This document shows positions 1 through 11,700 of a DNA stretch of 64,000 nt, one piece after another. The stretch spans positions 806,001-870,000 of the forward strand of contig JBCAML010000002.1 of assembly GCA_038503075.1 (NCBI GenBank), read 5' to 3'. The position numbers and the translations under genes were made by a program. Under the pieces are notes generated by a model, which saw only the letters and a program-made list of their open reading frames with translations, was not told where the DNA came from and searched no databases. Every line of letters begins with the position of its first letter. Within the stretch, counting starts at the first letter, position 1. The stretch comes from Gyromitra esculenta. Lineage: Eukaryota > Ascomycota > Pezizomycetes > Pezizales > Discinaceae.

Positions 1-752
1 TCGTCGAAACGCGGTTATTCGCATTGGAATCTTTCCCCTCGTGTTTCAATAGAAACATTCTCGCCGTTCAGAATTGCTCCGACTCACGAGCCAGGCTTTG
101 TCGTAACCGATCACTCGAAGATGGCCCAGCTTGTCAGTCCCTCGTCTCTTGGTGCCAGTCGTAAGGAGGTTTCGTGCAGCGCTGCGGTGACAGTTTTAGT
201 GGGTGTCTACGAAAGGTTAATTGTCGAGATGGTGAATTATCTCTTGGGGATTAGCTCTTCGTTCCGGCCACTATGTACAACGTCGCAGCGCTACTTGGAA
301 CCAACTCGACTATCAACAAAGCAGCATATACCAGTAGCAATATCAAAACAACAGTACCAAAATCTTCGCCTTTCTTCGCAACCTCGTTTAGAAGTTCACA
401 TCGTCCGATCTATCAACTGCGGTTCTGCTTCTAGGTTTTTAGCCTCCCTCTTATTTCCCATCCCTAGAGTTATTGTGAATAGTGGCTAATTTGTTTAGAA
501 CAACTCACTCAACAAAACGAAGGGACTGTGGGTTCCACCGCTATTTTCCTAGCCTCTCTGACCCACCAATATCAATATCAAAGAGTGTCCTGCTTCCTAA
601 AAAAATAAACTTCCAGTGAGTCCATTCACCATTTATGACCATGTTCGTCGTTTCTGATATCATGAAACCAGATCTTGCGCCTTGCGCTCCCCTCTATACC
701 TGATCTCGCTGCTTAAAAACACTTCCACACTACCCCTACTCCCGTCAATATT
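1..752. other. No supported gene; 5' flank of the zinc-finger gene
   Basis: I see no convincing coding exon here. An open frame at 121-489 on the plus strand has no recognisable domain and looks incidental. The last 100 bases before the next gene are C/T-rich, as fungal promoters and 5' leaders often are. Confidence 0.5.
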
Positions 753-800
753 ATGCGCATATCTACACCCATTACGGCAGCTTCAAATCAAGAAGTCGCG

Positions 801-1802
801 ATGTCCGACTCTATCCCCATCCCAGAGACCTTAGACTACTTCCTGGAGGCGTTTGACCAAGTCGATCACTCTATGCTAGAGGTCAATTACAACTACGAAG
901 TTGAACACATCGTAGAAGAGCCCTCTGCCCATGGGTTCAATTCGGAAGTCAATCCTGACTCCGAATTAGACTTTAGATCGGACTTTGACCTCTATATACT
1001 CGCCGATGCCTGCACACCTTCAACCAGCTCTTCCTCTCAGTTTACCGATCACGATCATGATCCGTTGACTCCTCAGTCCCAGAATCAATCCCCTGTCCCG
1101 ATAAGCGAAGATCTATTGGGTCTAGACTTGAGCGCTCCCGAAAGCCCAGAGCTAATGCCCTCTAGTCTTCCTCCAGCATATACCTTTTTTGATAATCAGC
1201 CGATGGGCTTGTTCTATGACCCAAGGTGGATGGATCCGGCTGACGAAGCGTCGGTCGCAAATATGCTCCCAGACATCACTATCTCGACATTCCCAGCTTC
1301 CTTTAGCCCCCCTCTCCCCTCCCCCCCTGTTTCCCCGCAGTCCTCCCCAAGCTCCGCCAGCTCCTCTAGGGCCAGCAGCCCCAAGCGAGTGTCGGTTGGG
1401 CCAATCCGCCGCCGCTCACGTGTCACCAAACCGCTAAACGCTGAAAAAAGCTATATATGTGACTTCGATGGCTGTGACGTTAAATGCCGTCGCCCCTGCG
1501 ACCTAACGAAGCACAAGAAGCGCCACCAAAAACCCTTTTCTTGCAAGTACACGGGTTGCAATAGCAAGGGATTTTCGACGGCGAAGGATTGCGAAAGGCA
1601 CGAATTGAGCAAGCACCGGAAGGAAGACCATCTAGTCTGCTGCGAGTGTGGACACGCCACAGCGAGGAAGGATAATATGATGGACCACGTTAAGCGGAAG
1701 CACCAGGCTTTGGCTATCGATGCCACAATGGCAACTATCGCTGCCACCGCAGATGCCAAACGCGTTCCGTATGAGGAGGAGTTAAATGAAGTGATGAAAT
1801 GA
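801..1802 (+). CDS. C2H2 zinc-finger protein, probable transcription factor
   Basis: A single-exon protein of 333 residues if started at 801 (MSDSIPIPE...); an upstream in-frame ATG at 753 would add 16 residues. I prefer 801 because the extra residues look like leader sequence. The first two thirds is acidic and rich in Ser, Pro and Asp, like a disordered activation region, with a Pro/Ser tract just before the fingers. About residues 220-300 hold three C2H2-type fingers: C-x4-C with H-x3-H, C-x4-C with H-x4-H, and C-x2-C with H-x4-H. A basic stretch (RRRSR) before finger 1 could be a nuclear localisation signal. C2H2 proteins of this layout usually bind DNA in the nucleus. No target or pathway can be inferred. 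The 3' flank is T-rich. Confidence 0.85.
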   Translation: MSDSIPIPETLDYFLEAFDQVDHSMLEVNYNYEVEHIVEEPSAHGFNSEVNPDSELDFRSDFDLYILADACTPSTSSSSQFTDHDHDPLTPQSQNQSPVPISEDLLGLDLSAPESPELMPSSLPPAYTFFDNQPMGLFYDPRWMDPADEASVANMLPDITISTFPASFSPPLPSPPVSPQSSPSSASSSRASSPKRVSVGPIRRRSRVTKPLNAEKSYICDFDGCDVKCRRPCDLTKHKKRHQKPFSCKYTGCNSKGFSTAKDCERHELSKHRKEDHLVCCECGHATARKDNMMDHVKRKHQALAIDATMATIAATADAKRVPYEEELNEVMK

Positions 1803-2437
1803 TTAACGGAGTCTGCGTATGGTCTATTTTTAAGTCAATATAGCTATCGGTATTATTTTCATTTTCTCGTTCGAGTACGACTTTGATGTGTTTTTTGTTT
1901 TTTTGCGGTTGGCGAACAAGCGTTTGTTTTTGTTTTTGTTTGTCCTTTTCTCTTTTTTAGGTATTTCATTTTGGATGAAAGATATGGTACGGTTTTTGTT
2001 TATTTAAAAGGTATACGAGTGATGGATACGGGGTCTTTTTTTTCTTCCATCTTAGCTTTTTCGCTACTCTAGCTTATTTGGCGTTTATAAAATGAATTAT
2101 CATCACTACTTTGATTTATGCATGAAGTGACTAACAAGTTAGGTTTAGTGACGAGATTGGTGATGATGCTAAGGCCAACTACCCAAATCCGTCGATTCAA
2201 ACGACAACACGTCCCGCCTACCACACCATTGTGATGAAAAGGAATCCTGAGGACCGGGGCTGAGCCAAAGACTATCCGATCGCAGTAGGCACGTAGAGAT
2301 GACTGATGTATCAAGCAAGATACCCATTCCGGCGGCGGGCAGGTGCATTGACGAAAACTCGCTCTACAGGGATTGTTAGAGAGGGAAGGAATCAACCGTG
2401 ATGCAAACGGATATGACATAGATACCTAGCAGGATAT

Positions 2438-2545
2438 ACTCATGCCGCCGGAATTAATGCGAGTCACGTGACGGATTTGACCAATCAAATCCGAATCCCC
2501 GCTCATTAGCCAGCCTGTGACTCACATTAATTCTAGCGATATGAG
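2438..2545. mobile_element. 108-bp fold-back element with 31-bp inverted ends, TA-flanked
   Basis: The left arm (2438-2468) reads TACTCATGCCGCCGG then AATTAATGCGAGTCAC. The right arm (2515-2545) is its inverted partner with about five differences, all C/T or G/A transitions. Both ends finish in TA, the duplicated target of Tc1/mariner-type elements. The loop holds a second small hairpin (GGATTTG...CAAATCC). The start TACTCATG[C/T]CGCCG is shared with the element at 29988-30284, so the two may be one family. No coding capacity: a non-autonomous MITE is the simplest reading. Confidence 0.6.
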
Positions 2546-3104
2546 TAAAGGCCCGTGCAGGGAGAAGCAGCAGGAATAACATGGAGACCTTGGCCAGTGG
2601 TAATGTGGTGGGCCTGAATCTTGTTTCGGTCCTATAGGACCTTTCCCTTCCTAATAATACCTGTCATATTGGATGTCCGTCGTACCATAAGTAGATAAGA
2701 GCATTTATTGCTGAAATTGAGGGAAGGCTGTCTTCGGTGTAGAGTAATCAAGCATGAGTTTACTATTATTTACGTGTGAGTGATAATTGGTGACGAGAAT
2801 TAGATTTTTCTTCCGCTATAAAAAATCCATGCTAAAGTCTCGAAATACCATAATGTCTCAGCAATGATGGATGATTAGGGCACTAATGTGATGAAAGGAA
2901 TCCTCAAATTGGTCCAAAGTGTATTGGAATTCGATCGCGGCCAATAAGTAGTTGGGCACTAACGTGTATTTCGTGTGTTTCATTAATTTGGGAATTTCTT
3001 CCATCCGTTCATTATTTCTGAGATAATATGGTACAGTTAGGTTGTTTTCGGAGTGGTGATCTTTTAATCTTGATAACAGATTCAATTTCTAGGTTTAGGT
3101 AATT

Positions 3105-3322
3105 ATAATGGATAGGAATGCAAAAATACGGTAAAATATGTGAATTTACCGTATGGTACGCGCTACAAGGCATGGAAATGCCTCAGGCTTAGTTAAATAT
3201 TTAAATCAAAGAGGGTGCTCAATTTTAGGTCCATACCGTATTATTGTAATTTATCGTAATTTACAGGTACGATACAGTATGGTAAACTATGTAAACTTAC
3301 TGGTCGCATCCCTAATAATGGT
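3105..3322. mobile_element. 202-bp hAT-like MITE with 8-bp target-site duplication
   Basis: The element runs from 3113 (TAGGAATGC) to 3314 (GCATCCCTA), so its ends are inverted repeats with one transition. It is flanked by ATAATGGA (3105-3112) and ATAATGGT (3315-3322), matching at 7 of 8 positions. An 8-bp duplication with ends of the type [C/T]AGGGATGC is characteristic of hAT elements. Subterminal TACGGTA / TACCGTA / ATACCGTA motifs recur in both orientations, as expected for hAT transposase binding regions. No open frame is present, so it is non-autonomous. Confidence 0.7.
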
Positions 3323-3518
3323 GGTATAGTAAGGCAAGAACACGCTTTGTCTCAAGCTAAAACTAATTAAGTTTAGTTCACTTATGAATATCCACTTTCT
3401 AAGCCATTAACTGGACACTGACTATGTATTTATTTTTTGGCACGCGAGCAACATAATTTACAGATTTTGATCCTTTTCAAATATGAGAATACCCTACTCT
3501 ATATAAATCGATCGGCAG

Positions 3519-4820
3519 CTAAGGAAATAACGAAACCTTTCCCCTAGAACTATCCTCGATGAATATACCTCCATAAATGATTCCTTCATTCAGATGCGGT
3601 TCCTGATATCCCTCATGTGCCGGATCGTTTCCAGCGGTAGGAAGTTTCAGAATACCAACATGGGCTAAATATAGCACACGGCCCGTTAGATCGCATTTCT
3701 ACATAAAAGTTTTAAACCTTTGTACGGAGTAGATGAGCTTACCTTGTCCCTTGCCAGTGGCGTCGTTTGCACGGGCCTTGACGACTTTCCTGAGTGGCGC
3801 ATAACCAGAGGAGTAGTAAGCCGTGATGGTGCTATCAGTCTTTATTAGTGACGTCCGCGGATTTGTTGAGGAGAAGAGAAAAGACTAATCACTTTTTATT
3901 CCAATCGGTTTCAACAGCAAAGTTATGCCATGGCCCATTCTGCTTGAATGGTACAGAAAATAATACTTCTTCAGCTGCCCCGTTAGCAGTCGAGCTCCCT
4001 AGCCTTAGAGTTCTTGTATCCTTCGCAGGAACTTTCGAGGCGCCAAACGCAGTTCCAGTCTTGAGAGTCCAGATATGACTGCTATAGTCATTTGTTTCGA
4101 TGAAGACAAGCTATAAATATGTGTAAGTTTGGGTTGGATTAAATTCTCGCCGACATATTTGAAATTTAGCTATTGACGGTGAAACTAACCTCGTACTGGT
4201 GGGAGTAGTTGAGAGGACGATTTCCATCATCTTTAATGGAGAAATGGAAGGTAGTGACTCCCTGTACTGTTGCATCTGTACCATTGTTCACTCCCGGCAG
4301 CAGCTCCGATCTGCGAAAGCCATACTGAGGATTCCCGCCGCCACCAAAGATTGATTCGTCACTATGAATGAGGAGGTCTGGTCAGATACTGGTCGATTCT
4401 CCAATCATCAAACCATATGTGTATACATACTTGATCGTAATCTCTATTGATTTCGTTTCTTCCTGGTCGAACTATACAAAGTAGGTCGCATTAACACCCT
4501 TAAGATTCATAGTGTGCTAGCTAAATAGAACGGCTTACTAATGATGGTTTAATCAAGGGAAACCCAGCAATTTCTGACCACTTTTGCCCTAATTGAAGTT
4601 TAGCTAAGGTTTACTGGTTCGGAGACGGTGTTCCCATACCTGTCCCAAGGACATACTCCGCACTATATGGTGACGTGGAGTAGCTATCTAGATCCGATAG
4701 CGCAGTTTTCCATGAGAGCCTACCATCAAATAGAATATTCGATTTCGGCTTCGTAGGCGTAGAAACAACCGCGCTGGAAAATGCAGCCACCGCGACTAAT
4801 ATTGAACTGAGAATTGCCAT
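3519..4820 (-). CDS. Glycoside hydrolase family 131 secreted glucanase
   Basis: Seven exons by my reading: 4640-4820, 4539-4588, 4431-4471, 4190-4361, 3893-4110, 3743-3831 and 3519-3664. They splice to 298 residues with every phase closing and all introns GT...AG. The N-terminus (MAILSSILVAVAAFSS) is a signal peptide, so the product is secreted. Family marks appear in order: ILFDGRLS, EYVLGTGQKWSE, SIFGGGGNPQYGFRRSELLP, TVQGVTTFHFS, LNYSHQYE, LVFIETNDYSSH, and near the C-terminus AHVGILKLP. Characterised GH131 enzymes are broad beta-1,3/1,4/1,6-glucanases active on cellulose and fungal or plant glucans. Length is normal for a catalytic domain without a cellulose-binding module. The gene appears intact. 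Confidence 0.88.
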
Positions 4821-7319
4821 TGCCCTTGAGTGTGCTGGTGAGGTAGCTATCGCTCAAGCGGTGGTGGATGGCATGGGTTATATAGTGACCTAGATACTTG
4901 GGAAAACATCCCCACGTTTCCGAAGGCTAAGCTCTGGGCTAACCCGGATATTCAACATCCAGGCAACAACATCCAGGCAACAAAATCCCCGGAAATTAAA
5001 TTTCCCTACAAAACACAGCCGCCGGAAGCGCGGCCCTAAAATCCATTACGCAAAAGTTTTATCGAAAAAAATCAAAATCAAAATCAAAATCAGGATTCCA
5101 GAGGGGTTTTCTAGGTATTGCGTGGATGCCCACGCACCCAGAGGCCATTGCGTCTTGAACCCTAAACATTACGCTAGAGTCACAAGTTATCACTCTGCTT
5201 TTAGTGCATTTTCTCTAGTTTCGATCTACGTCACGTGCTAAGAGTTTGAGTCTTTGTGTGTCTTATCGCAACATGTCCGCTACAGAATTTCCCATCTAGG
5301 GAATGGTACATTGGCTGAATAAAAGGAAACGCAATAACTACAGAATTCTAGAACACAAACCCTTGCATAGCTTCCCGTTGGGGGGTTGACGGGGGTTTGG
5401 GACGAAAAAGGTTTATCTATATACTGAGGGTGCATGCGCATGCGAATATGGGGAAAACCCCCCCCGAATTTCGAAAACCTCGGTCATAACCTGTGAATTT
5501 CTAAATTTGGAGTTATGGAATAAGACTAATCTGCGCCGTTTGGTCGCAATAACTTGGCAGGTGTAATGAGTTTGGAGGCAAGGGACCGTAATGTCATAGT
5601 TATAAGTATAGGACTTCTTTAGAAAAACGGCCCTAGCCTCTAAGACTCTAGGGAAATCTCCGTTCGGTTTTCATGATATGAAAATAATCTAACGGCCCCA
5701 GAATCTGGCTAATATAGTTTCAACTATTACCATGGTTTCAACCTACAGAATCTTATATTAATATTGCAGTACCATTAGACGCCACACGCCACACGCCATA
5801 TAATATCGGTAGGATCGTGCATAAAACCGGACTTGGACTATCTAGATCGACTGAACAAGTGAGCACTATGGATAAGGCAACTACCTTATCGACAGTTATT
5901 TATGTTGGGAAAACGTGATTTTGGCACTCGCAGGCCTAGACCTTGACGAGGTACCTAGATTCGAGGCTGATAAAACGATGGAGGACAAGACTTGTACTAA
6001 TTTTTTCTGGTCAGTGATGGAATAAATTGCTTGAACCCTTCTGTGCGATACTGTGCATATGTCTTTCTTTAATTTTAGACCTACGTCAACTTCGGCAGGT
6101 ACCGGAATCGCTGTCATTAACTAGGACATCTCATCTATAGCTATGATAAAACTTCGTGCACATAGTGCACTGTACGCGTAAGTACAGGTTTCTGACAACA
6201 CACCATTTGTGTAGAACAAAGCTAGAGTGGAACACCGTCTTACTACAATTGGCAATAAGTTAGATCTAGCGGCGAGACTAGCAATTGGTAAGTACTGCAA
6301 ATCTTGAAACGGGCTAAGTGTTGCTGATAACTGGCGTTCTACCACTACAGCACATACCTATGCAAATCCTTCCACACTCGAGCATACTTTAAAGAGAAAT
6401 TTAAGCTTAGATGTTAACCAGCAGATAAGTTACTCGGAATCAGGTAAGAGAGGCTTACAGGCTTATATTTACGTGGTATAGGTTTCGCATGGCTAAGGTA
6501 ACAGATATTTTATGTCTTTCGTGGGAAATGCCCATCCTAGATTTGGTATCAGAAGTACGTACCTTACTAATAGCTATACATATGACAAGGTTAACTATTG
6601 TCGACTGCCTCGTGGTAAAACCATAACATACAAGTCAGATAAGGATCTAGTGTTATTTGATATCACACTTAGCTGTAGTATTAATACTATCAACCAGTCT
6701 GCCGCGTCCGGTAGCTCATTTTTTTCACCAAACGTGAAGCTCTGATTCAAAAATAACCATAAATGTAAGACAGTTTCTACCATCGTTACACAATAAATTA
6801 GTCCTAGGACCAGGATTGACTGGAAGGAAATCTCCGGGCTTCTAGAATCTACAAATCGTCTTCAACTTCTGCATGCACATATCACGCCACGCATCCCCAC
6901 TAATGTCACGATTTGTCGTGTTACGATTTCTGAAAAGCCAGTTTAAGATAATCATTGGCTTGAAAAATTTGCTCTAGTCGTCTACAGCACTTTCTTTTGC
7001 GGCGGAACCCGCGCGTTGGAATGAAAAAAATAAATAAGACGAAACCCAATCCTGGGTTTACCAATATGCATAGCATTGATGCTTGGCTATGTGTACAATA
7101 ATGTTCAGAAAGAGAAAAAAATAAAATAGACAAAGAAGATAGGTGTCGTTAAGATAGTGTGGGGTATGTCCCGATACAATTCGTGAATATCTGAATGCAG
7201 AAAGAAAACCGTTTTTCGCTAACCCAAAATAAAAGTAAATGATCAAAAATATAACGCCAACCAAAAAATAAAAACTGACCCAACCCTATTGAACAAAATC
7301 ATGGTAACGGAAGTTTAAG
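4821..7319. other. Gene-poor intergenic region
   Basis: I find no coding exon. The sequence is AT-rich with stops in all frames. Minor low-complexity items are a repeated AATCAA tract near 5068-5093 and a short tandem copy of CATCCAGGCAACAA near 4960-4985. The first hundred bases upstream of 4820 must hold the GH131 promoter, but I recognise no specific site. Confidence 0.5.
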
Positions 7320-7800
7320 GACGAGAGGGGAGATGATGAAGGTGAGGATCAGGAGATTGGAGATTGGAGAGGGAGGTGGAGGAGGTCGAGAAGGAGGTAG
7401 TGGTGGAGGTAGCAGTGGAGGTAGTAGTGGAGTTGGTGGTTGTGATAGAGCAGGTAAATCTTTGTGTGTAGATCTAACTACAGCGCAACGTTTTGATGTG
7501 TAAATATCACAACAAATAAAAGCTGTGATGAGGATGAATGTGATGGTGTATGATGGTGAGGGTAGTGAGGGTGATAACAAGGACAGCGGTAAAGGTGGTG
7601 AAAGTGACGATGGGTAGAGCCACATTGCAGACCCAGCTACAAGGTAACCTATCGGTATGTATTATGCACCAATAACGTTGATGATGGTGATAAAATTGAT
7701 TGTTATGTTGATATTGACTGTGATGGCGATGGTGAGGGTGATAGTGGTAAGGATTGTGATGAGGATGGTGTTGAGGATCTTCATGGCGAGGTTGGCGATA
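7320..7800. repeat. GGT/GGA/GAT-type microsatellite tract
   Basis: Degenerate trinucleotide-rich sequence. Around 7365-7445 it is GGAGGT/AGTGGT-like. Around 7520-7610 and 7675-7800 it is GATGGTGAGGGT-like, with strong purine bias on the plus strand. Frames across it give low-complexity His/Pro or Pro/Ser peptides that I do not consider real. It lies just 3' of the membrane-protein gene on the minus strand. Confidence 0.7.
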
Positions 7801-7896
7801 ATGTTTAACCTTTCTTCCTATTTCGTCTAACAATCCTTGAAATTGTCAGTGCCCTAATTCTTAACGGTTGCGAAACGATTTATACAGAAAGAGTAC

Positions 7897-8781
7897 TTAC
7901 GGCACAGGACGATATCGGTCGCCTCCTCCTCCTCCTATTCTTTCTATCTCGACTTTCATCTCGACCATGCGGCCTTGTATTCTTGTCCTGATATCTTCAA
8001 TCCTTTTACATCCTTCACGTAACGCTTCTATTTCCTCCAAGCTAGGACCAAGCACTGCTTTCTCTTGAGGTATGTGTCGCGGTGCAGCTGGAGCCAGCTC
8101 AATCGGCGATGGCTTCGGCGGTGCTACTGGCTCTTGGTCGCAGACAACCATAACACCGCTGAATCCCAGGATCTGCGGTTCGTCGGCAATTCTCCTGGGT
8201 CGACGGCTGGTTAGGCCGCTTTCCCATCCGCGTTCCAGATCTTCGCCGCCGCTTCGCACCTCCAACCATTGACCGAGTCTCCGCACCGGGCGAAACTGTT
8301 GAAACCACCTTCCGGCCAAAAGGCCCCATGCGCTAATACCGACTACAATAAAACCACCCATGACCATAATAGTCCAGAGCGGTATCATAACAATCGAAAG
8401 AATAATCCTGATGGATATTGACTCCCCAGGCCTATGCTCGGGGAGGTTCTGGTATCCTAGAAAGTACACAAAGAAGACTGTCGCTTGGAGAGGCCCGATG
8501 ATCCAAGCCGCTACAGAGACTGAAGGGAGAAAGAGGACTTCGTGGACTTGTGTCAGGATTTGTTGTTTCCTGAGGTGTGGGAGACGAGGGAATGATATGG
8601 AGAGGAGGAGGCTAATAAGGCTGTTGAGTAGAAATAGAACAAAGCAGAAAGACGAAACCAGTAAGACCGTGTCGAGGAGGTAGATGATCGGATTCGTCAG
8701 GATATCGGCGGAGATGTCGTTGGCTGGGGCGATGAACTGGTTGTGCCATGATGCGCCAGCCTGAGGTAGTTCCTGATGTAT
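7897..8781 (-). CDS. Multi-pass membrane protein with C-terminal coiled coil (partial model)
   Basis: A continuous minus-strand frame runs from a likely splice acceptor near 8781 to the stop at 7897. It encodes about 290 residues. Three strongly hydrophobic stretches are visible: around YLLDTVLLVSSFCFVLFLL, around LPSVSVAAWIIGPLQATVFF, and around ILSIVMIPLWTIMVMGGF. A polar cytosolic-looking tail follows, with a short Glu/Arg heptad-like segment (LEEIEALREGCKRIEDIRTR) and a Gly run near the end. The start codon is not resolved. An upstream exon is implied, and the minus-strand open frame at 8833-9297 might contain it, but I found no clean donor. I do not recognise the family. Confidence 0.5.
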   Translation of the reverse strand: MHQELPQAGASWHNQFIAPANDISADILTNPIIYLLDTVLLVSSFCFVLFLLNSLISLLLSISFPRLPHLRKQQILTQVHEVLFLPSVSVAAWIIGPLQATVFFVYFLGYQNLPEHRPGESISIRIILSIVMIPLWTIMVMGGFIVVGISAWGLLAGRWFQQFRPVRRLGQWLEVRSGGEDLERGWESGLTSRRPRRIADEPQILGFSGVMVVCDQEPVAPPKPSPIELAPAAPRHIPQEKAVLGPSLEEIEALREGCKRIEDIRTRIQGRMVEMKVEIERIGGGGGDRYRPVP

Positions 8782-11700
8782 CTACTTGCGTCAGAAAAAT
8801 CAACCAACTAAAATCTCGACCACAGTGACAGGTTAAAACCAGTGTGGGGCAGGAAATACGGGGGACGGGAACGGATAAGCAGAAACATAACGATCCGTAG
8901 GCTGAGGCGCAGATTCAGACGTGCAGAGAAGGTATCCACATGGAAGTGCCCAACAGGTTACCAAAAGATCGATGGTACGAATATAGGATCGCTGCCAACG
9001 ACGCGCAGAGACGGGGCCACCTGCGATAGGCCAGGTTTTTGGGCTTGCAGCAGGGGTCGAGAGCTTACCGCCCAACCCAAAAAAAGACAAAATCAAAGAA
9101 CGGCTAGGACAAAAGTGCACCACGAGAATGGGAATGAGAGAGACAAAAATGTCTCGTACCGTATTATTACTTTTCCCGTAGTTTGTAAAACCCCGCCAGA
9201 TAAGAAACCCCCTCTCCAAAAGACTCGGCCCAAACAGCTCAGGGAGCCGTCCACTTGACTCCGAGGCTAAGAACGTTGAAGAGAATGTCATTACCATGTC
9301 TTCAACGAACCAGAATTCCCTCAGACAGAGAACCTAAAATGCTGAAAAAGGAATTGGAGTCGTAAGAAAACGTAATCCGGATGAAAGTCGGCAAACACCG
9401 GGGAAACAGGTAAAAAACAATCGTAATTGTATAGACCTGCATATCCCAGGGTTGCCATCGCGGGTTAAGTAACTTCCGTTTCTTTGCGGCGTAGGGTTTT
9501 CCAATCCATCAGCGACAAAACAACCAGAACACCGTGACACGTGTTTCCCAGTTGGAATGCTGGATGCTCAGACGTGCAGGCTTGCTGGCGAAAGATATTT
9601 GAGACAAATAGCAATCGCCATTAGGCACTGGATCTCATCGATAGGATGGATTATTGCAAGTCTTCGATACATGATGGGTCGTTTGTGCGTTTATGAGTTG
9701 TTTACCAGTGGAAAAACAAATCTGGCGATGAAGGTCCAGAGAATCGAAGCTAACAGGTTTCCGGCGGGCGTGCGGGCAGGAACCACTAATGCGGCTCAAT
9801 TGTAGCCAAGTCGAGGGGAAGTGGATATCAAATCGTTTTGCGAGCTGGAGTTCGGAGCGTCATTGTGCTGTATGCACAAGCAGAGTAATGCCCACAGTTT
9901 ATCCTGAGTGGTATCTAAAGTAGGTACTCCAGTCGACACGTTGGTGAAACGCCTAAAGCACTGTTGGGGTTGAACTCGGCTTTTGTATTCAGGTTCTTGG
10001 GAATAGTAAGCGAGAGTATCGTACTGCCGTCAGTTGGCGAGTTATTGGAAAGAATGCAGGTGTCTCTGTTGAAACTGGCCTATTCTTGTGATAGATGGCA
10101 CATAGACGTATACATACCTAAGCGAAAGCACTGGCGCACCTAACCCTGTTGCTTATCCAGAATAACTGGCTCCGATAAGCTCCCATCGAAACCATGGGTC
10201 AAGTTCACAGAGTCCAGATTCTTCTCGGCACTTGGAGCTCACTTGCGGCAGCAAACGCGTTAACGTGGCTACTCTTCCTACGTACATAACTGGCCTATTT
10301 ATTCTTCCCCTTAACATTACCTGGGCTATTCAATACTCTTTGTTGAGAATGGTACTTTGCAATCCTCTGCATATGCACATCAATGTCAGTTTCTATTTGA
10401 CACACGCACAAGAGCTTTAAACTACATGCAATAAATACTGGTGCTCACAACGGACAACGAACAAGACAGAAATAATCAGATACCTACATGTACTACAAGG
10501 TGAGATGGGTCGTAGGTCATTTTGGCCTTCTCCCCCTTCTCCAGTGATGGCATCACAACACCTGTGCCTTCTGCGCTAGAGTAAAAGAATACCAAAAGGG
10601 GAGGGCTAGGCAGACCTCCCACAACAAACCTACATGTATCTACTCTGCCTATCCGTAAATCGCTGGAGCTCTGGGGTGGACTGGACCCATATACTATACG
10701 TTCCAACTCCGAGTATAGCATATTCTTCGAGCTGCACAACACCTAAAAAATTTCGCCTTGTTGTCCATCTTAACGTTTCAGCCCAATGATTAACTTTAAG
10801 CTTCTATTCGATAAAAGTACATGCATCACTCTAGGATCTGCAAGGCTGCAGAAACAGAAAAAATGAAAGTAACAGCTCACAAACGGCCGAACCACCGGCA
10901 CATTCGGTATACTCTACGTCCACCCACCTAGCCTCGTGTTGAAATTTCCGCTAGTGGATAGGTGTTCAATGGTGTATACTATTTCGCGGTAAGTGGGTTC
11001 AAATTCGTGTACTTGTATCTTATAAGTGGCACCGTAGCTTGGGAACTGGGAGTACCAGGCCTTTGCCTTCTATAAGTCGCTGCCCGTTGCATCTCGAGCT
11101 ATCCCCGACGCTTTTTTCCCCTTCGTTCGATTTAATTCTTGGGTGCGTAGCTATGAAAGCTAACAAATACAGTACCGGAAAGTAGGGTGTTTTTGGTACC
11201 GCATTTCTAGAAAATGCAAGAATAAATCAGGATAACTACCGTATTAACTTTGAGAACTCTGTAGCGCTACCGATTTACTCCCGCATTCATAAGAATGATA
11301 TACGAATATCGTACCAGTTTCATCACCCTTTCCGGTATTGTAATTTAAGCCACCTAGGCCAAAAAAACGGAACTCAAGAAAAAACTCTACCTTGATGAAG
11401 AACACCGAAGCAGAAAGCTGCGTAGATCAGGTATTTTCAAGAGGGTAGAAAAGTTAGCCAAGTTAGTCTCCAGGTAGCCATTCCAATGTCCCAAGGGCTC
11501 GGTCATGACTTATCACTCCTACGTGCGTAATAACAAAAGTAAGGAATGTTCCTGTTTCCCATTGCCTCCTTGATGACACACTTTCTCACTCAACCTTTAA
11601 CGTCTTGGCACCGTCATCCGACTACCAGCTAAAAAAACCAAATACCAGAACACGGATTTTGGTAAGAAAACCTGCTTATATCCAACAGGGTAACCGATTT

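Larger units (their letters stand above)
1803..3518. other. Intergenic region with two MITE-like elements
   Basis: No gene is supported. The region begins with the T-rich 3' flank of the zinc-finger gene. It then holds a fold-back element at 2438-2545 and a hAT-like MITE at 3113-3314, annotated separately. Open frames such as 2069-2419 minus overlap the repeats and show no domain. Confidence 0.6.

Noticed and set aside
7507..7833. His/Pro-rich minus-strand frame
   Set aside because: It is produced by the GGT/GAT microsatellite and has no gene character outside it.
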